DNA from: Streptomyces spiroverticillatus
GTDB lineage: Bacteria > Actinomycetota > Actinomycetes > Streptomycetales > Streptomycetaceae
Assembly (NCBI GenBank): GCA_014650415.1
Contig: BMUX01000018.1
Location: 62,001 to 126,000, forward strand
Length of the DNA: 64,000 bases
Direction: 5' to 3'
Shown: positions 8,103-16,174 of the stretch, in pieces
Position numbering within the stretch: position 1 is the first letter of the stretch
Layout of the letters: every line of letters begins with the position of its first letter
Notes under the pieces: generated by a model
Database searches by the model: none
Told to the model about the DNA's origin: nothing
Seen by the model: the letters and a program-made list of their open reading frames with translations, nothing else
Translations under genes and position numbers: made by a program

Positions 8103-8921
8103 ATGAGCAGCAGTGATCACACGACGGAGGCCCCGGAGAACCCGCAGGCCGCCGCGCAGGACTGGCAGCGCTGGCACGAGCATCGCGTCGAGACCGTCTC
8201 GTCCCCCTACGGACCCCTCTCCCTGACCGGCACCCACTGGCTCGCCGACCATCCGGACGGCCGTATCGACGGCGTGCCCGGGCGGTGGAAGGACGCGGGC
8301 GCCGAGGTCGTGCTGAGCGCCGAGGAGGCCGACGGGATCAGCGTCGACGGAAAGCCCTTCGTGGGCGAGGTCGCGCTCGGCCCCGACCGGGGGGCGATTC
8401 CCGCCTCCCGGGTCTCGGTGGGGGAGCGGCGGCTGGTCGTCCTCAGCCGGGAGGGGTTGTGGGCGGTGCGCGACTTCGACCCGGCGTCCGACGCGCGGAG
8501 CGCCTTCGCGGGCATCGAGGCCGGGGCGTACGACCCGGCCTGGGTGCTGGCGGGACGGTTCGTGCCGTACGAGGAGAGCCGGACCGTGCAGGTGGAGAAC
8601 GCCGACGGGCGCTCGCGGGGGCTCGGGCTCGCGGGCCAGGTCCTCTTCGCGCACGAGGGGGTTGAGCACGCGCTGCACGTCGCCGTCGAGGAGGACGGGT
8701 CGCTGTGGGCCGTCCTCGCCGACGCGGGCAGCGGGAAGAGCAGCTACCGGTTCCGCTTCCTGCGGCCGGCCGCACCCGAGGCGGACGGGAGCGTGACGGT
8801 GGACTTCAACCGGGCGCTGCTGCCGCCGTGCGCCTTCGCCGACCACTTCATCTGCCCGTTCCCGCCGCCGGGCAACACACTGCCGTTCGCGGTCCCGGTC
8901 GGGGAGCTCAACAAGCGCTAG
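8103..8921 (+). CDS. DUF1684 domain-containing protein
   Basis: A 272-residue soluble protein of unknown function. Two hallmarks of the DUF1684 family are present: the N-terminal SPYGPLSLTGTHWL segment and the C-terminal block DFNRALLPPCAF followed by CPFPPPGNTLPFAVPVGE. The middle is beta-rich with short repeating strands. There is no signal peptide or membrane segment. GAAAGG lies 10 bases before the ATG. The gap to the LLM gene is 43 bp on the same strand, so it probably belongs to the same transcription unit. The first four genes after 5229 (flavoprotein, LLM, DUF1684) look like one functional set, but I cannot assign a pathway. Confidence 0.82.
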   Translation: MSSSDHTTEAPENPQAAAQDWQRWHEHRVETVSSPYGPLSLTGTHWLADHPDGRIDGVPGRWKDAGAEVVLSAEEADGISVDGKPFVGEVALGPDRGAIPASRVSVGERRLVVLSREGLWAVRDFDPASDARSAFAGIEAGAYDPAWVLAGRFVPYEESRTVQVENADGRSRGLGLAGQVLFAHEGVEHALHVAVEEDGSLWAVLADAGSGKSSYRFRFLRPAAPEADGSVTVDFNRALLPPCAFADHFICPFPPPGNTLPFAVPVGELNKR

Positions 8922-9193
8922 CCGTACGGAAGTCGGGTCACTTTGGCCCCGGTCGCCCCCGTGGCAGCCGGGGCCGGAGTGCGTCGCACTCCCGCACGCC
9001 CGCGTACGGCCGAAACACGCCCTTGCGCGACCCGAAAGGCGCCCGAATACTCCCGAGACAGCGCTTGTCAGGGGCATTGCGGGACCCCCAGTGGCCACGG
9101 GGCCCGCCGAGATGCCTCCGGCTGCGCCTCACGGGCCCCGGGAGATTCCCCACACCGCACCGGGCCCCCGATTCCCCTCGGGAGGAACGACAA

Positions 9194-10105
9194 GTGAGGA
9201 AAGAGCGCACCACCACACCCCGCAGCGGAATGGCGAGACGCTTCCGCTTCATGGCCGTGGCGGCAGGACTCGCCGCCACCGCCGCCATCGCCGTACCGAA
9301 CGCACAGGCCCAACCCGCAGCCTCCACCGCCTCGTTGAGCGCCGCCCAGCTCGTCACCGCCCAGGCAGCCGTCCTGCGCGCCGACGTCGCGGGCACCGCC
9401 TGGCACGTCGACAGCGCGACGAACACCCTCGTCGTCACCGCCGACAGCACCGTCTCCCGCGCCGAGCTCGCGCGGATCACGGCAAGCCTGGGCGACCAGG
9501 CCCGCGCCCTGCGCATCGAGCGCACCCCCGGCAAGTTCTCCAAGCTGCTGTCCGGCGGCGACGCCATCTACGCGCCGTCCTGGCGCTGCTCCCTGGGCTT
9601 CAACGTCCGCAAGGGGAACACGTACTACGCGCTGACCGCCGGGCACTGCACCGACGGCAACCCCACCTGGTACACCAACTCCGCCCGCACGACGCGCATC
9701 GGCCCGACCACCGGGTCCAGCTTCCCGGTCAACGACTACGGCATCCTGCGCTACGACAACACCGCCGTCCCGCACCCGGGCACCGTCGGCAGCGTCGACA
9801 TCACGGGCGCCGGCAACGCCACCGTCGGCATGAACGTCACCCGGCGCGGCTCCACCACCGGCATCCACAGCGGCCGGGTCACCGGCCTCAACGCCACCGT
9901 CAACTACGGGGGCGGCGACATCGTCTACGGCATGATCCGCACCAATGTGTGCGCCGAGCCCGGCGACAGCGGCGGCCCGCTGTACTCCGGCACCACGGCG
10001 ATCGGTCTGACCTCCGGCGGCAGCGGCAACTGCTCGTCGGGCGGCACGACCTTCTTCCAGCCCGTCACCGAGGCACTCAGCGCGTACGGGGTCACGATCT
10101 ACTGA
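9194..10105 (+). CDS. sprB: Secreted chymotrypsin-like serine protease, streptogrisin B type
   Basis: This is a secreted S1 endopeptidase made as a pre-pro-enzyme. GTG 9194 is chosen because GGAGGAAC lies 5-8 bases upstream and it gives 303 residues, close to the roughly 299 of streptogrisin B. The signal peptide covers residues 1-38 or so, ending AQA. The alpha-lytic-type propeptide follows to about residue 118. The mature enzyme of about 185 residues begins LSGGDAIY. The catalytic triad is His151 (TAGHC), Asp181 (NDYGI) and Ser259 (GDSGGP). The mature sequence is nearly that of S. griseus protease B as I remember it, including CAEPGDSGGPLYSG and FFQPVTEALSAYGV. A strong terminator follows. 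The upstream 270 bp is non-coding. Confidence 0.93.
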   Translation: MRKERTTTPRSGMARRFRFMAVAAGLAATAAIAVPNAQAQPAASTASLSAAQLVTAQAAVLRADVAGTAWHVDSATNTLVVTADSTVSRAELARITASLGDQARALRIERTPGKFSKLLSGGDAIYAPSWRCSLGFNVRKGNTYYALTAGHCTDGNPTWYTNSARTTRIGPTTGSSFPVNDYGILRYDNTAVPHPGTVGSVDITGAGNATVGMNVTRRGSTTGIHSGRVTGLNATVNYGGGDIVYGMIRTNVCAEPGDSGGPLYSGTTAIGLTSGGSGNCSSGGTTFFQPVTEALSAYGVTIY

Positions 10106-10139
10106 CCCCGCGTCTCCACAGACTGCAGCCAGCAGCGGG

Positions 10140-10176
10140 CAGGCCCCCGATCCGGACTCCTCCGGGCGGGGGCCTG
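10140..10176. terminator. Hairpin terminator after sprB-like gene
   Basis: A 10-bp perfect stem, CAGGCCCCCG pairing with CGGGGGCCTG, encloses a 17-nt loop. It lies 34 bp after the protease stop codon. GC-rich hairpins without a U-tract are usual for Streptomyces terminators. Confidence 0.7.
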
Positions 10177-10227
10177 TCGACTGTCGTCCCCCGGGGTTAC
10201 CTTCTTCTCAGGACAAGTCAGGACACA

Positions 10228-11277
10228 ATGGGGCTAGTGGGACTCCAGGGGGCCATGATGGTCGAGGAGTTGGTGATGGCGGGGGCCGCCGCCGTGGGCG
10301 CCGGGGCGGTCTATCTGATGGCGGCGGCCCGGGTGGTCAAGCAGTACGAGCGCGGGGTGGTGTTCCGGCTGGGGCGGCTCAGGGAGTCCGTGCGGGGGCC
10401 CGGCTTCACGATGGTGGTGCCCTTCCTCGACCGGCTCACCAAGGTGAACATGCAGATCGTGACGATGCCGGTGCCCGCCCAGGACGGCATCACCCGGGAC
10501 AACGTGACGGTGCGGGTCGACGCCGTCATCTACTTCAAGGTGATCGACGCGGCGGACGCGCTGGTGCGGGTCGAGGACTACCGCTTCGCCGTCGCGCAGA
10601 TGGCGCAGACCTCGCTGCGGTCCATCATCGGCAAGAGCGAGCTCGACGACTTGCTGTCCAACCGTGAACAGCTCAACCAGGGGCTGGAGTTGATGATCGA
10701 CAGCCCGGCCGTCGGCTGGGGCGTGCAGATCGACCGGGTCGAGATCAAGGACGTGTCGCTGCCGGAGACCATGAAGCGGTCGATGGCCCGGCAGGCGGAG
10801 GCCGACCGCGAGCGCCGGGCGCGCGTGATCAACGCGGACGCCGAACTCCAGGCCTCGAAGAAGCTCGCGGAGGCGGCCGGGGTCATGTCCGACCAGCCTG
10901 CGGCGCTCCAACTCCGGCTGCTCCAGACGGTGGTGGCGGTGGCGGCCGAGAAGAACTCGACGCTGGTGCTGCCGTTCCCGGTGGAGCTGCTGAGGTTCCT
11001 GGAGCGGGCGGCGCCGACACCGGCTCCGGCGGCCCCGACAGCGGCTCCGGCGGCCCCGGTGGACCGGGCCGGGACCCAGGGGAACACTGTGACACCCGAG
11101 GAGCTGGCGCTGCCGCCGTACGACTACGAGAGCGCGGCCCCCGTGGGGTCGGCCGAGCCGGGTGCGGACGGGGAGGAACACCACGCGGCGGTCACCGGGT
11201 CGGGTGCGACGGCGGCTGCGGAAGAGGAGCACGGGGCGGCGGACGGCGGCGAGCCGGGCGCGCCCGGGGCGACCTGA
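10228..11277 (+). CDS. Slipin / SPFH (Band 7) membrane protein
   Basis: SPFH proteins form oligomeric membrane microdomain scaffolds and often modulate proteases or NfeD partners. The 349-residue protein has one N-terminal hydrophobic segment (about residues 15-35). The slipin signature VVKQYERGVVFRLGR follows, then GPGFTMVVPFLDRL, the SPFH core with QTSLRSIIGKSELDDLLSNRE, and EIKDVSLPETMKRSMARQAEADRERRARVI, a coiled-coil lead-in. The tail (from about residue 255) is Ala/Pro/Glu-rich and disordered. Starts at 10228, 10255 and 10258 are possible; 10228 has AGGAC upstream while AGGGGG favours 10258. No NfeD gene is adjacent. Instead it sits between two secreted serine protease genes. Confidence 0.88.
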   Translation: MGLVGLQGAMMVEELVMAGAAAVGAGAVYLMAAARVVKQYERGVVFRLGRLRESVRGPGFTMVVPFLDRLTKVNMQIVTMPVPAQDGITRDNVTVRVDAVIYFKVIDAADALVRVEDYRFAVAQMAQTSLRSIIGKSELDDLLSNREQLNQGLELMIDSPAVGWGVQIDRVEIKDVSLPETMKRSMARQAEADRERRARVINADAELQASKKLAEAAGVMSDQPAALQLRLLQTVVAVAAEKNSTLVLPFPVELLRFLERAAPTPAPAAPTAAPAAPVDRAGTQGNTVTPEELALPPYDYESAAPVGSAEPGADGEEHHAAVTGSGATAAAEEEHGAADGGEPGAPGAT

Positions 11278-11542
11278 ACCGGCCCGCTACCGCCCAGTAC
11301 CGGACAGGCGTAGACCTCACCCAGGGGCCCCCGCCGGTCGCACGGGGTGTTCGCAACTGTGACCGGGGGGTCGCGAAACGGGCACGCCGACGGCATGTCA
11401 AGAGAACGCGGGCGTGCGGTGGTTGTCGTGTGCGCGTCCGGAAGTCGACCTTGTGTGCTCCCTGTGAGCCTGTGAATAGTGGGGCCTCACCCGGGCTCAC
11501 CCCCACAATTCCGGGCTCGGGACCCCCCACAGGAGGTCACTT

Positions 11543-12631
11543 GTGAAGCACCGACGCATACCCAAGCGGCGTGCGGCAGCGGTCGGAACCGCAGTCGTCG
11601 CCCTGGTCGCCACGGGCATCACCTTCCAGACCGCGAACGCCAGCGAAGGCGCGGCCCCCACGCCGACGCTGAAGACCCTCTCCGTGGCGAGCGCCAACCA
11701 GCTCGCGACCTCGCTCACCAAGAAGCTCGGCGCGGACGCCGCCGGGTCCTTCTACGACGCGAAGGCCAAGGCCCTCGTCGTCAACGTCACCGACAAGGCG
11801 GCGGCGGAGACCGTGAAGGCGGCCGGCGGGCAGGCCAGAATCGTCCAGCACACCCTGGCCGAGCTGAAGTCGGCGCGCACCGCCCTCGCGGGCAAGGCGT
11901 CCATCCCCGGCACGTCCTGGGCGACCGACCCGGTCAGCAACAAGATCGTCGTCACGGCGGACCGCACGGTGAAGGGCGCGAACCTCGCCAAGCTCAACAA
12001 GGCGGTCAAGGAGCTGGGCTCCAAGGCACGACTGAAGCACTCCAAGGGGGAGTTCAAGCCCCTCATCGCGGGCGGCGACGCCATCTGGGGCGACGGCGCG
12101 CGCTGCTCGCTGGGCTTCAACGTGACCAAGGGCGGCGAGGCGTACTTCCTCACGGCCGGTCACTGCACGGCCGAGATCCAGAGCTGGTCGGACAAGCAGG
12201 GCGGCTCGGCGATCGGCACCACCGCCGACTCCAAGTTCCCCGGCAACGACTACGGGCTGGTCAAGTACTCGGGCTCGACCGCGCACCCCAGCGAGGTCAA
12301 CCTGTACAACGGCAGCTCGCAGGCCATCACCAAGGCCGGGGAGGCCACCGTCGGCCAGAAGGTGACCCGCTCCGGGTCCACCACCCAGGTCCACGACGGC
12401 GAGGTCACCGGCCTCGACGCCACCGTGAACTACGGCAACGGGCAGGTCGTCAACGGGCTCATCCAGACCACGGTCTGCGCCGAGCCGGGCGACAGCGGCG
12501 GGGCGCTCTTCGCGGGCGACACGGCGTTGGGGCTCACGTCCGGGGGCAGCGGTGACTGCTCCTCGGGCGGGGAGACCTTCTTCCAGCCGGTGCCGGCGGC
12601 GCTGGCCGCGACGGGTACGGAGATCGGCTGA
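11543..12631 (+). CDS. Secreted S1 serine protease, alpha-lytic/streptogrisin family
   Basis: A second secreted S1 peptidase. GTG 11543 has AGGAGG 6 bases upstream. The 362-residue precursor has a Sec-type signal peptide (basic MKHRRIPKRR, hydrophobic core, cut near ANA, residue 33). A long propeptide extends to about residue 174. The mature domain starts IAGGDAIWGDGARC. The triad is His207 (TAGHC), Asp236 (NDYGL) and Ser318 (GDSGGA). The S1-pocket segment SGGSGDCSSGGETFF is as in streptogrisins. The propeptide is about 55 residues longer than in the gene at 9194, nearer to the larger streptogrisin D/SAL type. An upstream region of about 265 bp separates it from the slipin gene, so it has its own promoter. 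Confidence 0.92.
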   Translation: MKHRRIPKRRAAAVGTAVVALVATGITFQTANASEGAAPTPTLKTLSVASANQLATSLTKKLGADAAGSFYDAKAKALVVNVTDKAAAETVKAAGGQARIVQHTLAELKSARTALAGKASIPGTSWATDPVSNKIVVTADRTVKGANLAKLNKAVKELGSKARLKHSKGEFKPLIAGGDAIWGDGARCSLGFNVTKGGEAYFLTAGHCTAEIQSWSDKQGGSAIGTTADSKFPGNDYGLVKYSGSTAHPSEVNLYNGSSQAITKAGEATVGQKVTRSGSTTQVHDGEVTGLDATVNYGNGQVVNGLIQTTVCAEPGDSGGALFAGDTALGLTSGGSGDCSSGGETFFQPVPAALAATGTEIG

Positions 12632-12646
12632 CGCGTCAGGGGTGAA

Positions 12647-12689
12647 CGACGGGCCCCGGTCCACCGTTGCGGTGGGCCGGGGCCCGTCG
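12647..12689. terminator. Long hairpin terminator after the second S1 protease
   Basis: A near-perfect stem has an outer 13-bp arm CGACGGGCCCCGG / CCGGGGCCCGTCG and an inner CCACCG / CGGTGG with loop TTG. It begins 16 bp after the stop codon and is likely an efficient terminator between convergent genes. Confidence 0.8.
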
Positions 12690-12718
12690 GCGTGTTGTGG
12701 TGCGGGTCGGTCGGGTCG

Positions 12719-12945
12719 ACACCCGGTACCGGGGTGTTTTCGCCCCGGTCCCGCCCCTTCACCTAAAGCGCTCGGCCGCGCGGCTGGGTGGGTGGCTGGT
12801 GTTTTGCGCAGTTCCCCGCGCCCCTGGAAGGGGCGCGGGGAACTGCGCGACCAGCCACGACGCACCCGCACGGGAACCGTGCAATTGCCCCGCGGGTTTA
12901 GGTGAAGGGGCGGGGCTGGGGCACCAACACCCCAGTACCGGTGAC
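12719..12945. repeat. About 230-bp imperfect palindrome with a 20-bp perfect central hairpin (dispersed Streptomyces repeat)
   Basis: The centre (12806-12848) is GCGCAGTTCCCCGCGCCCCT, a 3-nt loop, then its exact complement. Flanking it, GTGGCTGGT pairs with ACCAGCCAC, CCCGCCCCTTCACCTAAA pairs with TTTAGGTGAAGGGGCGGG, and the outer GTACCGGGGTGTT pairs with AACACCCCAGTAC. One half reappears at 28621-28703. It fills the convergent gap between two protease genes. It has no coding potential, and a role as a bidirectional terminator or structural element is inference. Confidence 0.85.
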
Positions 12946-13004
12946 GGTACGAGCGAGCCCCGCCCCTTCACCGTAGGGACCCGTGCCGCCCGCCGCCCCA
13001 GGCG

Positions 13005-15809
13005 TCAGCAGCGGCCCGCCGGGCGGTCGCGGGTGACCAGGTTCGTGTGGCCCGTCGTGCCGTCGCCCCAGAGGACCCGCTTCCCGGTGTCGGCGGCGAC
13101 CCCGTACTGCTCACCGCGCGAGCACGAGACGCGTGCCGGGTTCAGCCCGTCCGGGTCGACCTGGATCAGCTTGGACAGGCTGGAGTTGACCAGGTCCTGC
13201 CCCGGCTTGAAGTACGTGTACGTGACCGCCGCGTCCGTCGCGTCCAGGCTCCAGATGTACGCCCGCTCGTCCGTCTCCGGGATCAGGTCGGTCATGCCCG
13301 TGCCGTCGACGTTCGCCCGGCGCAGGATCTGCCGGCTGTCGTCCATGATGTTGTCGACCAGCCAGTACAGGTGCTTGCCGGTGAGGACCGGGTTCGCGAT
13401 GCCGATCCAGCCGCCCTTGGCCGGGACCAGCGACTTCTTGCCGGTCTCCAGGTCGAGGATCTCGGTGGAGATCTCCGAGTAGCCGTCCGGGGTGGGGTAG
13501 ATCTTGCCGTAGGCCAGCTTCGTGCCGGACACCGTCGGCAGTGCCGTGGTCACCGTCGCGTCGTCGCCGTCGGCGTAGTGCACCGTCGGGTCGTTCCCGC
13601 GCACCCACGCCACCCGCGGCTTGCGCTCCGCGTTCTCCTCCTGCCAGGTGACGACGTCACCGGAGACGTGCGCCGCGCCCGCCAGCGAAGGCAGCGTACG
13701 GATCGTGCGGATCGGGCCGCCCTTGAGGGAGCGGGAGAGCACCTCGGAGCCGTTCGCGCCGACCGCGACCCAGACGACCGTCTTGCCGTCGGTGTCCGGA
13801 GAGGTGTGGTAGCGCCCGTCGTTGGGGCTGATCAGCTTGGGCGCGCCGCCCGAGCCGTCGGTGCGTCCGGCCCAGACCGAGTACGCCTCCTCGCCCTCCT
13901 CGTCGGACTTCGAGACGGCCCACCAGCCGCCGCCCGCGCCGGGTTCGGTGCCCCGGGTGTTGAGGTCGCCCAGCAGCTTGTCGGTGTCGACGCCGATGGC
14001 CTGCTCCCAGCCGGGCACGATGCCGTGCGCGGCGAAGGCGCGGGTGACCTTCTTCAGCTTGTCGCCCTTGACCCCGAGATCCTTCGCGGCGGCCAGGACG
14101 GCGGCGCGGGCCTCGGTGAAGCCGTCGAGCGGGGTGAGGTACTCGGTGAGCGCCTTGTAGACGATCCGGTCGGCCTGCTTGCCGCCGAGGTCCTCGCGGA
14201 TGTCCCACAACGCGCCCGAGAAGATGGTCGAGTTGAGGTGCACGCCGCCGCGGTCGAAGCCGAAGGCGACGCCGAGGAAGTCCTTGGAGGTGGTGCGGCC
14301 GTCGTTGAGGTCGCGCAGCGCGCAGTCGCGCGGGGACTTCGTACGGCACAGGTCCTCGCCGATCAGTCCGGCGTCGCGGGACTTCTCGTTGCCGGTGACG
14401 CTCACGTCGATGGCGTTGCCGAAGTAGTCGGCGACGGCCTCGTTGAGCGCACCGGACTGGCCGGTGTAGACGAGGCCGGCGGTGTGCTCGACGACGCCGT
14501 GCGTCATCTCGTGGCCCACCACGTCCAGGTCGGCGGCGAGGCTCTTGAACTCCTCGTCGCCGCTGCCGTAGACCATCTTGTCGCCGTCCCAGAAGGCGTT
14601 GGCGTACGGGAAGCCGTACTCCGTTATCCCCACCAGGGAGTTGATGGCCATGCCGCGGCCGTCGAGGCTGTCGCGCTTGTGCTGCTTCTTGTAGTAGTCG
14701 TAGACCTGCCCGGCCGCCCAGTGCGCGTCGATGGCGCCGCTCTCGGTGACCTTCTTGTCGAAGGTCTTCGAGGGGGAGGCGACCTCCTTGATGCCCGCCG
14801 GCCACTTGCCGGACGCGTCGCCGACGTCCACGCCGGTGGCGTCCCAGGTGGTGATGGGGTTCTTGCTGGTCTTCCAGGTGCGGGTGTGGTCGATCAGGAG
14901 GTACGAGGAGCCCCGCTTCTCGACCTCCAGCTTCACCTTCTTGCCGTCGAGCTTGACGCCCTTGCCCGTGGTGCCGGGCTGCTTGGCCTTCTTCGCCCCG
15001 TCCGCCTTCTGCGCGGCGGGGTCCAGGGCGTTCTGGATGCCGGAGTACGACAGCACCGGGAACCCGGCGTGCGCGTCGACGTACACCTCCTGCTTGACCG
15101 GTGCCTTGGCGAGCGGGTCGAAGCCGGTGACGGTGATGTGGTGGGTGAGGACGCCCTTGCCCTGCGGCAGGACGACGAGCCCGTGCGAGACGGCGCTCAG
15201 CTGCGGGGCGCCGGGCGCACCCTTCGCGCCGGGGGCCTTCGTGCCGGCGCCCTTCTGCTCCGGCAGGCGCAGCTTTCCGCCCGCGAGCTGCGACCGTACG
15301 GACGACAGCGCGCGCTCGCTCGCGGTCGCGGCCGGGACGGTCGCCTTCGCGTCGACGTCGAGGCCGGTGAAGTATTTGCCGGAGGTGCCGGTGACGAGTC
15401 GCTCGTCGCCGCCCTTGCTCTGCATCCGCACCAGGTACTGGCCGCCCAGCACCTTCACCCCGCGGTGCTTCTGCTGGAAGCGGACCGTCTCGTCGGTGCC
15501 GTCCCGGACGGTGTCGGCGGCGGCCAGGTCGCGCTGCGGGTCGGCGATCGCGTACCGGCTCTTCTTCGCGGCGAGGTGGCCGCGGGCGGCGTCCGCCGGG
15601 GCGGCGGCGGCCGGGGCCTGCTCGGCGATGTTGTCGACGAGGGCGGGGGTGGCCGTGCCCTCGCCGGGGACGACGTCCGCCGGGGGAGCGGCGGGGGCCG
15701 CGTGCGCGGGGAGGGCTCCGGTCAGGAGGGCCGCCGCGCCGAGCAGCGCGGCGACACCGGCGGCCCGGGATGTCCGGCCGGGTGCTGCCGTGGGTCTGGA
15801 CTTGCTCAA
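13005..15809 (-). CDS. Secreted thermolysin-like M4 metalloprotease with C-terminal beta-propeller-like domain
   Basis: A secreted zinc endopeptidase of 934 residues. The start is a TTG at 15809, since no ATG or GTG fits the signal peptide. The signal peptide (residues about 1-38) ends AHA. The FTP/PepSY-type propeptide runs to about residue 290. The catalytic M4 domain carries HEMTH (zinc ligands His433 and His437, catalytic Glu434) and Glu457 in NEAVAD, 20 residues on as in thermolysin. Residues about 620-934 are not part of the usual M4 fold. They contain repeating strands such as YHTSPDTDGKTVVWVAVG, typical of TolB/beta-propeller repeats, perhaps for substrate or cell-wall binding. The gene is divergent from adhE and convergent with the S1 protease. 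Confidence 0.9.
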   Translation of the reverse strand: MSKSRPTAAPGRTSRAAGVAALLGAAALLTGALPAHAAPAAPPADVVPGEGTATPALVDNIAEQAPAAAAPADAARGHLAAKKSRYAIADPQRDLAAADTVRDGTDETVRFQQKHRGVKVLGGQYLVRMQSKGGDERLVTGTSGKYFTGLDVDAKATVPAATASERALSSVRSQLAGGKLRLPEQKGAGTKAPGAKGAPGAPQLSAVSHGLVVLPQGKGVLTHHITVTGFDPLAKAPVKQEVYVDAHAGFPVLSYSGIQNALDPAAQKADGAKKAKQPGTTGKGVKLDGKKVKLEVEKRGSSYLLIDHTRTWKTSKNPITTWDATGVDVGDASGKWPAGIKEVASPSKTFDKKVTESGAIDAHWAAGQVYDYYKKQHKRDSLDGRGMAINSLVGITEYGFPYANAFWDGDKMVYGSGDEEFKSLAADLDVVGHEMTHGVVEHTAGLVYTGQSGALNEAVADYFGNAIDVSVTGNEKSRDAGLIGEDLCRTKSPRDCALRDLNDGRTTSKDFLGVAFGFDRGGVHLNSTIFSGALWDIREDLGGKQADRIVYKALTEYLTPLDGFTEARAAVLAAAKDLGVKGDKLKKVTRAFAAHGIVPGWEQAIGVDTDKLLGDLNTRGTEPGAGGGWWAVSKSDEEGEEAYSVWAGRTDGSGGAPKLISPNDGRYHTSPDTDGKTVVWVAVGANGSEVLSRSLKGGPIRTIRTLPSLAGAAHVSGDVVTWQEENAERKPRVAWVRGNDPTVHYADGDDATVTTALPTVSGTKLAYGKIYPTPDGYSEISTEILDLETGKKSLVPAKGGWIGIANPVLTGKHLYWLVDNIMDDSRQILRRANVDGTGMTDLIPETDERAYIWSLDATDAAVTYTYFKPGQDLVNSSLSKLIQVDPDGLNPARVSCSRGEQYGVAADTGKRVLWGDGTTGHTNLVTRDRPAGRC

Positions 15810-16174
15810 GGTGTTCCCAACTTCCGTGGTCGCTTGCGCTGTTCATCGTTCATGCAAGGTGTTGCAGGGATGTTGATCAAGGAATAAGTCCTGTCCACAA
15901 GTGAGGGGTGCGAGGGGCTGGACGGCGGGGGGAGGGAATGTGTAAAGGGGCCGCGGCGGATGTGCGGCGAAAAACTTGTGAAAGTTTTCACAAGCCCTCA
16001 AGGGGCTTAGGTCCCTGAGTGTTTCCGCAGCTCAGAGGGGGTTGAGCGCGAGAGGTCGGGAATTCGAAGGGACCTTGTGCCCGGCTGTTGAGGGCATTCG
16101 CCGATCATTTCCGCCCCCCGTCAGGAGTGGAATGGAGGCATCAGCAAGAAGGCCGCAGCGAAGGAGTACCTGTC
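15810..16174. promoter_or_regulatory. Divergent promoter region between M4 protease and adhE
   Basis: This 365-bp region has no supported gene. It contains the Rex-type box (15977-15992) and an adjacent AAGCCCTCAAGGGGCTT hairpin, and must hold promoters in both directions. The frame of adhE can be extended to an ATG at 16088, but AAGGAG at 16161-16166 points to 16175. Confidence 0.6.
15977..15992. promoter_or_regulatory. Rex (redox-sensing repressor) operator upstream of adhE
   Basis: TGTGAAAGTTTTCACA is an exact TGTGAA-N6-TTCACA palindrome, the established Rex consensus in Streptomyces. The symmetry extends to CTTGTGAAA/TTTCACAAG (15975-15994). Rex releases DNA when NADH/NAD+ is high, so adhE would be induced under oxygen limitation. 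The box is also about 170 bp upstream of the divergent protease gene, which it could affect. Confidence 0.8.

Noticed and set aside
8705..9193. N-terminal extension of the sprB-like gene from 8705
   Set aside because: It overlaps the DUF1684 gene and would place an Arg-rich stretch before the signal peptide. GTG 9194 has a proper Shine-Dalgarno sequence.
9091..10227. Upstream half of a 728-residue ORF leading into the slipin gene
   Set aside because: It runs through the protease gene in another frame. Only the part after 10228 has SPFH motifs.
13047..15887. A 946-residue plus-strand ORF opposite the M4 protease
   Set aside because: It is the antisense shadow of a gene with clear HEMTH and signal-peptide motifs. 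Its product is Val/Arg/Gly/Ala-rich and has no recognisable domain.
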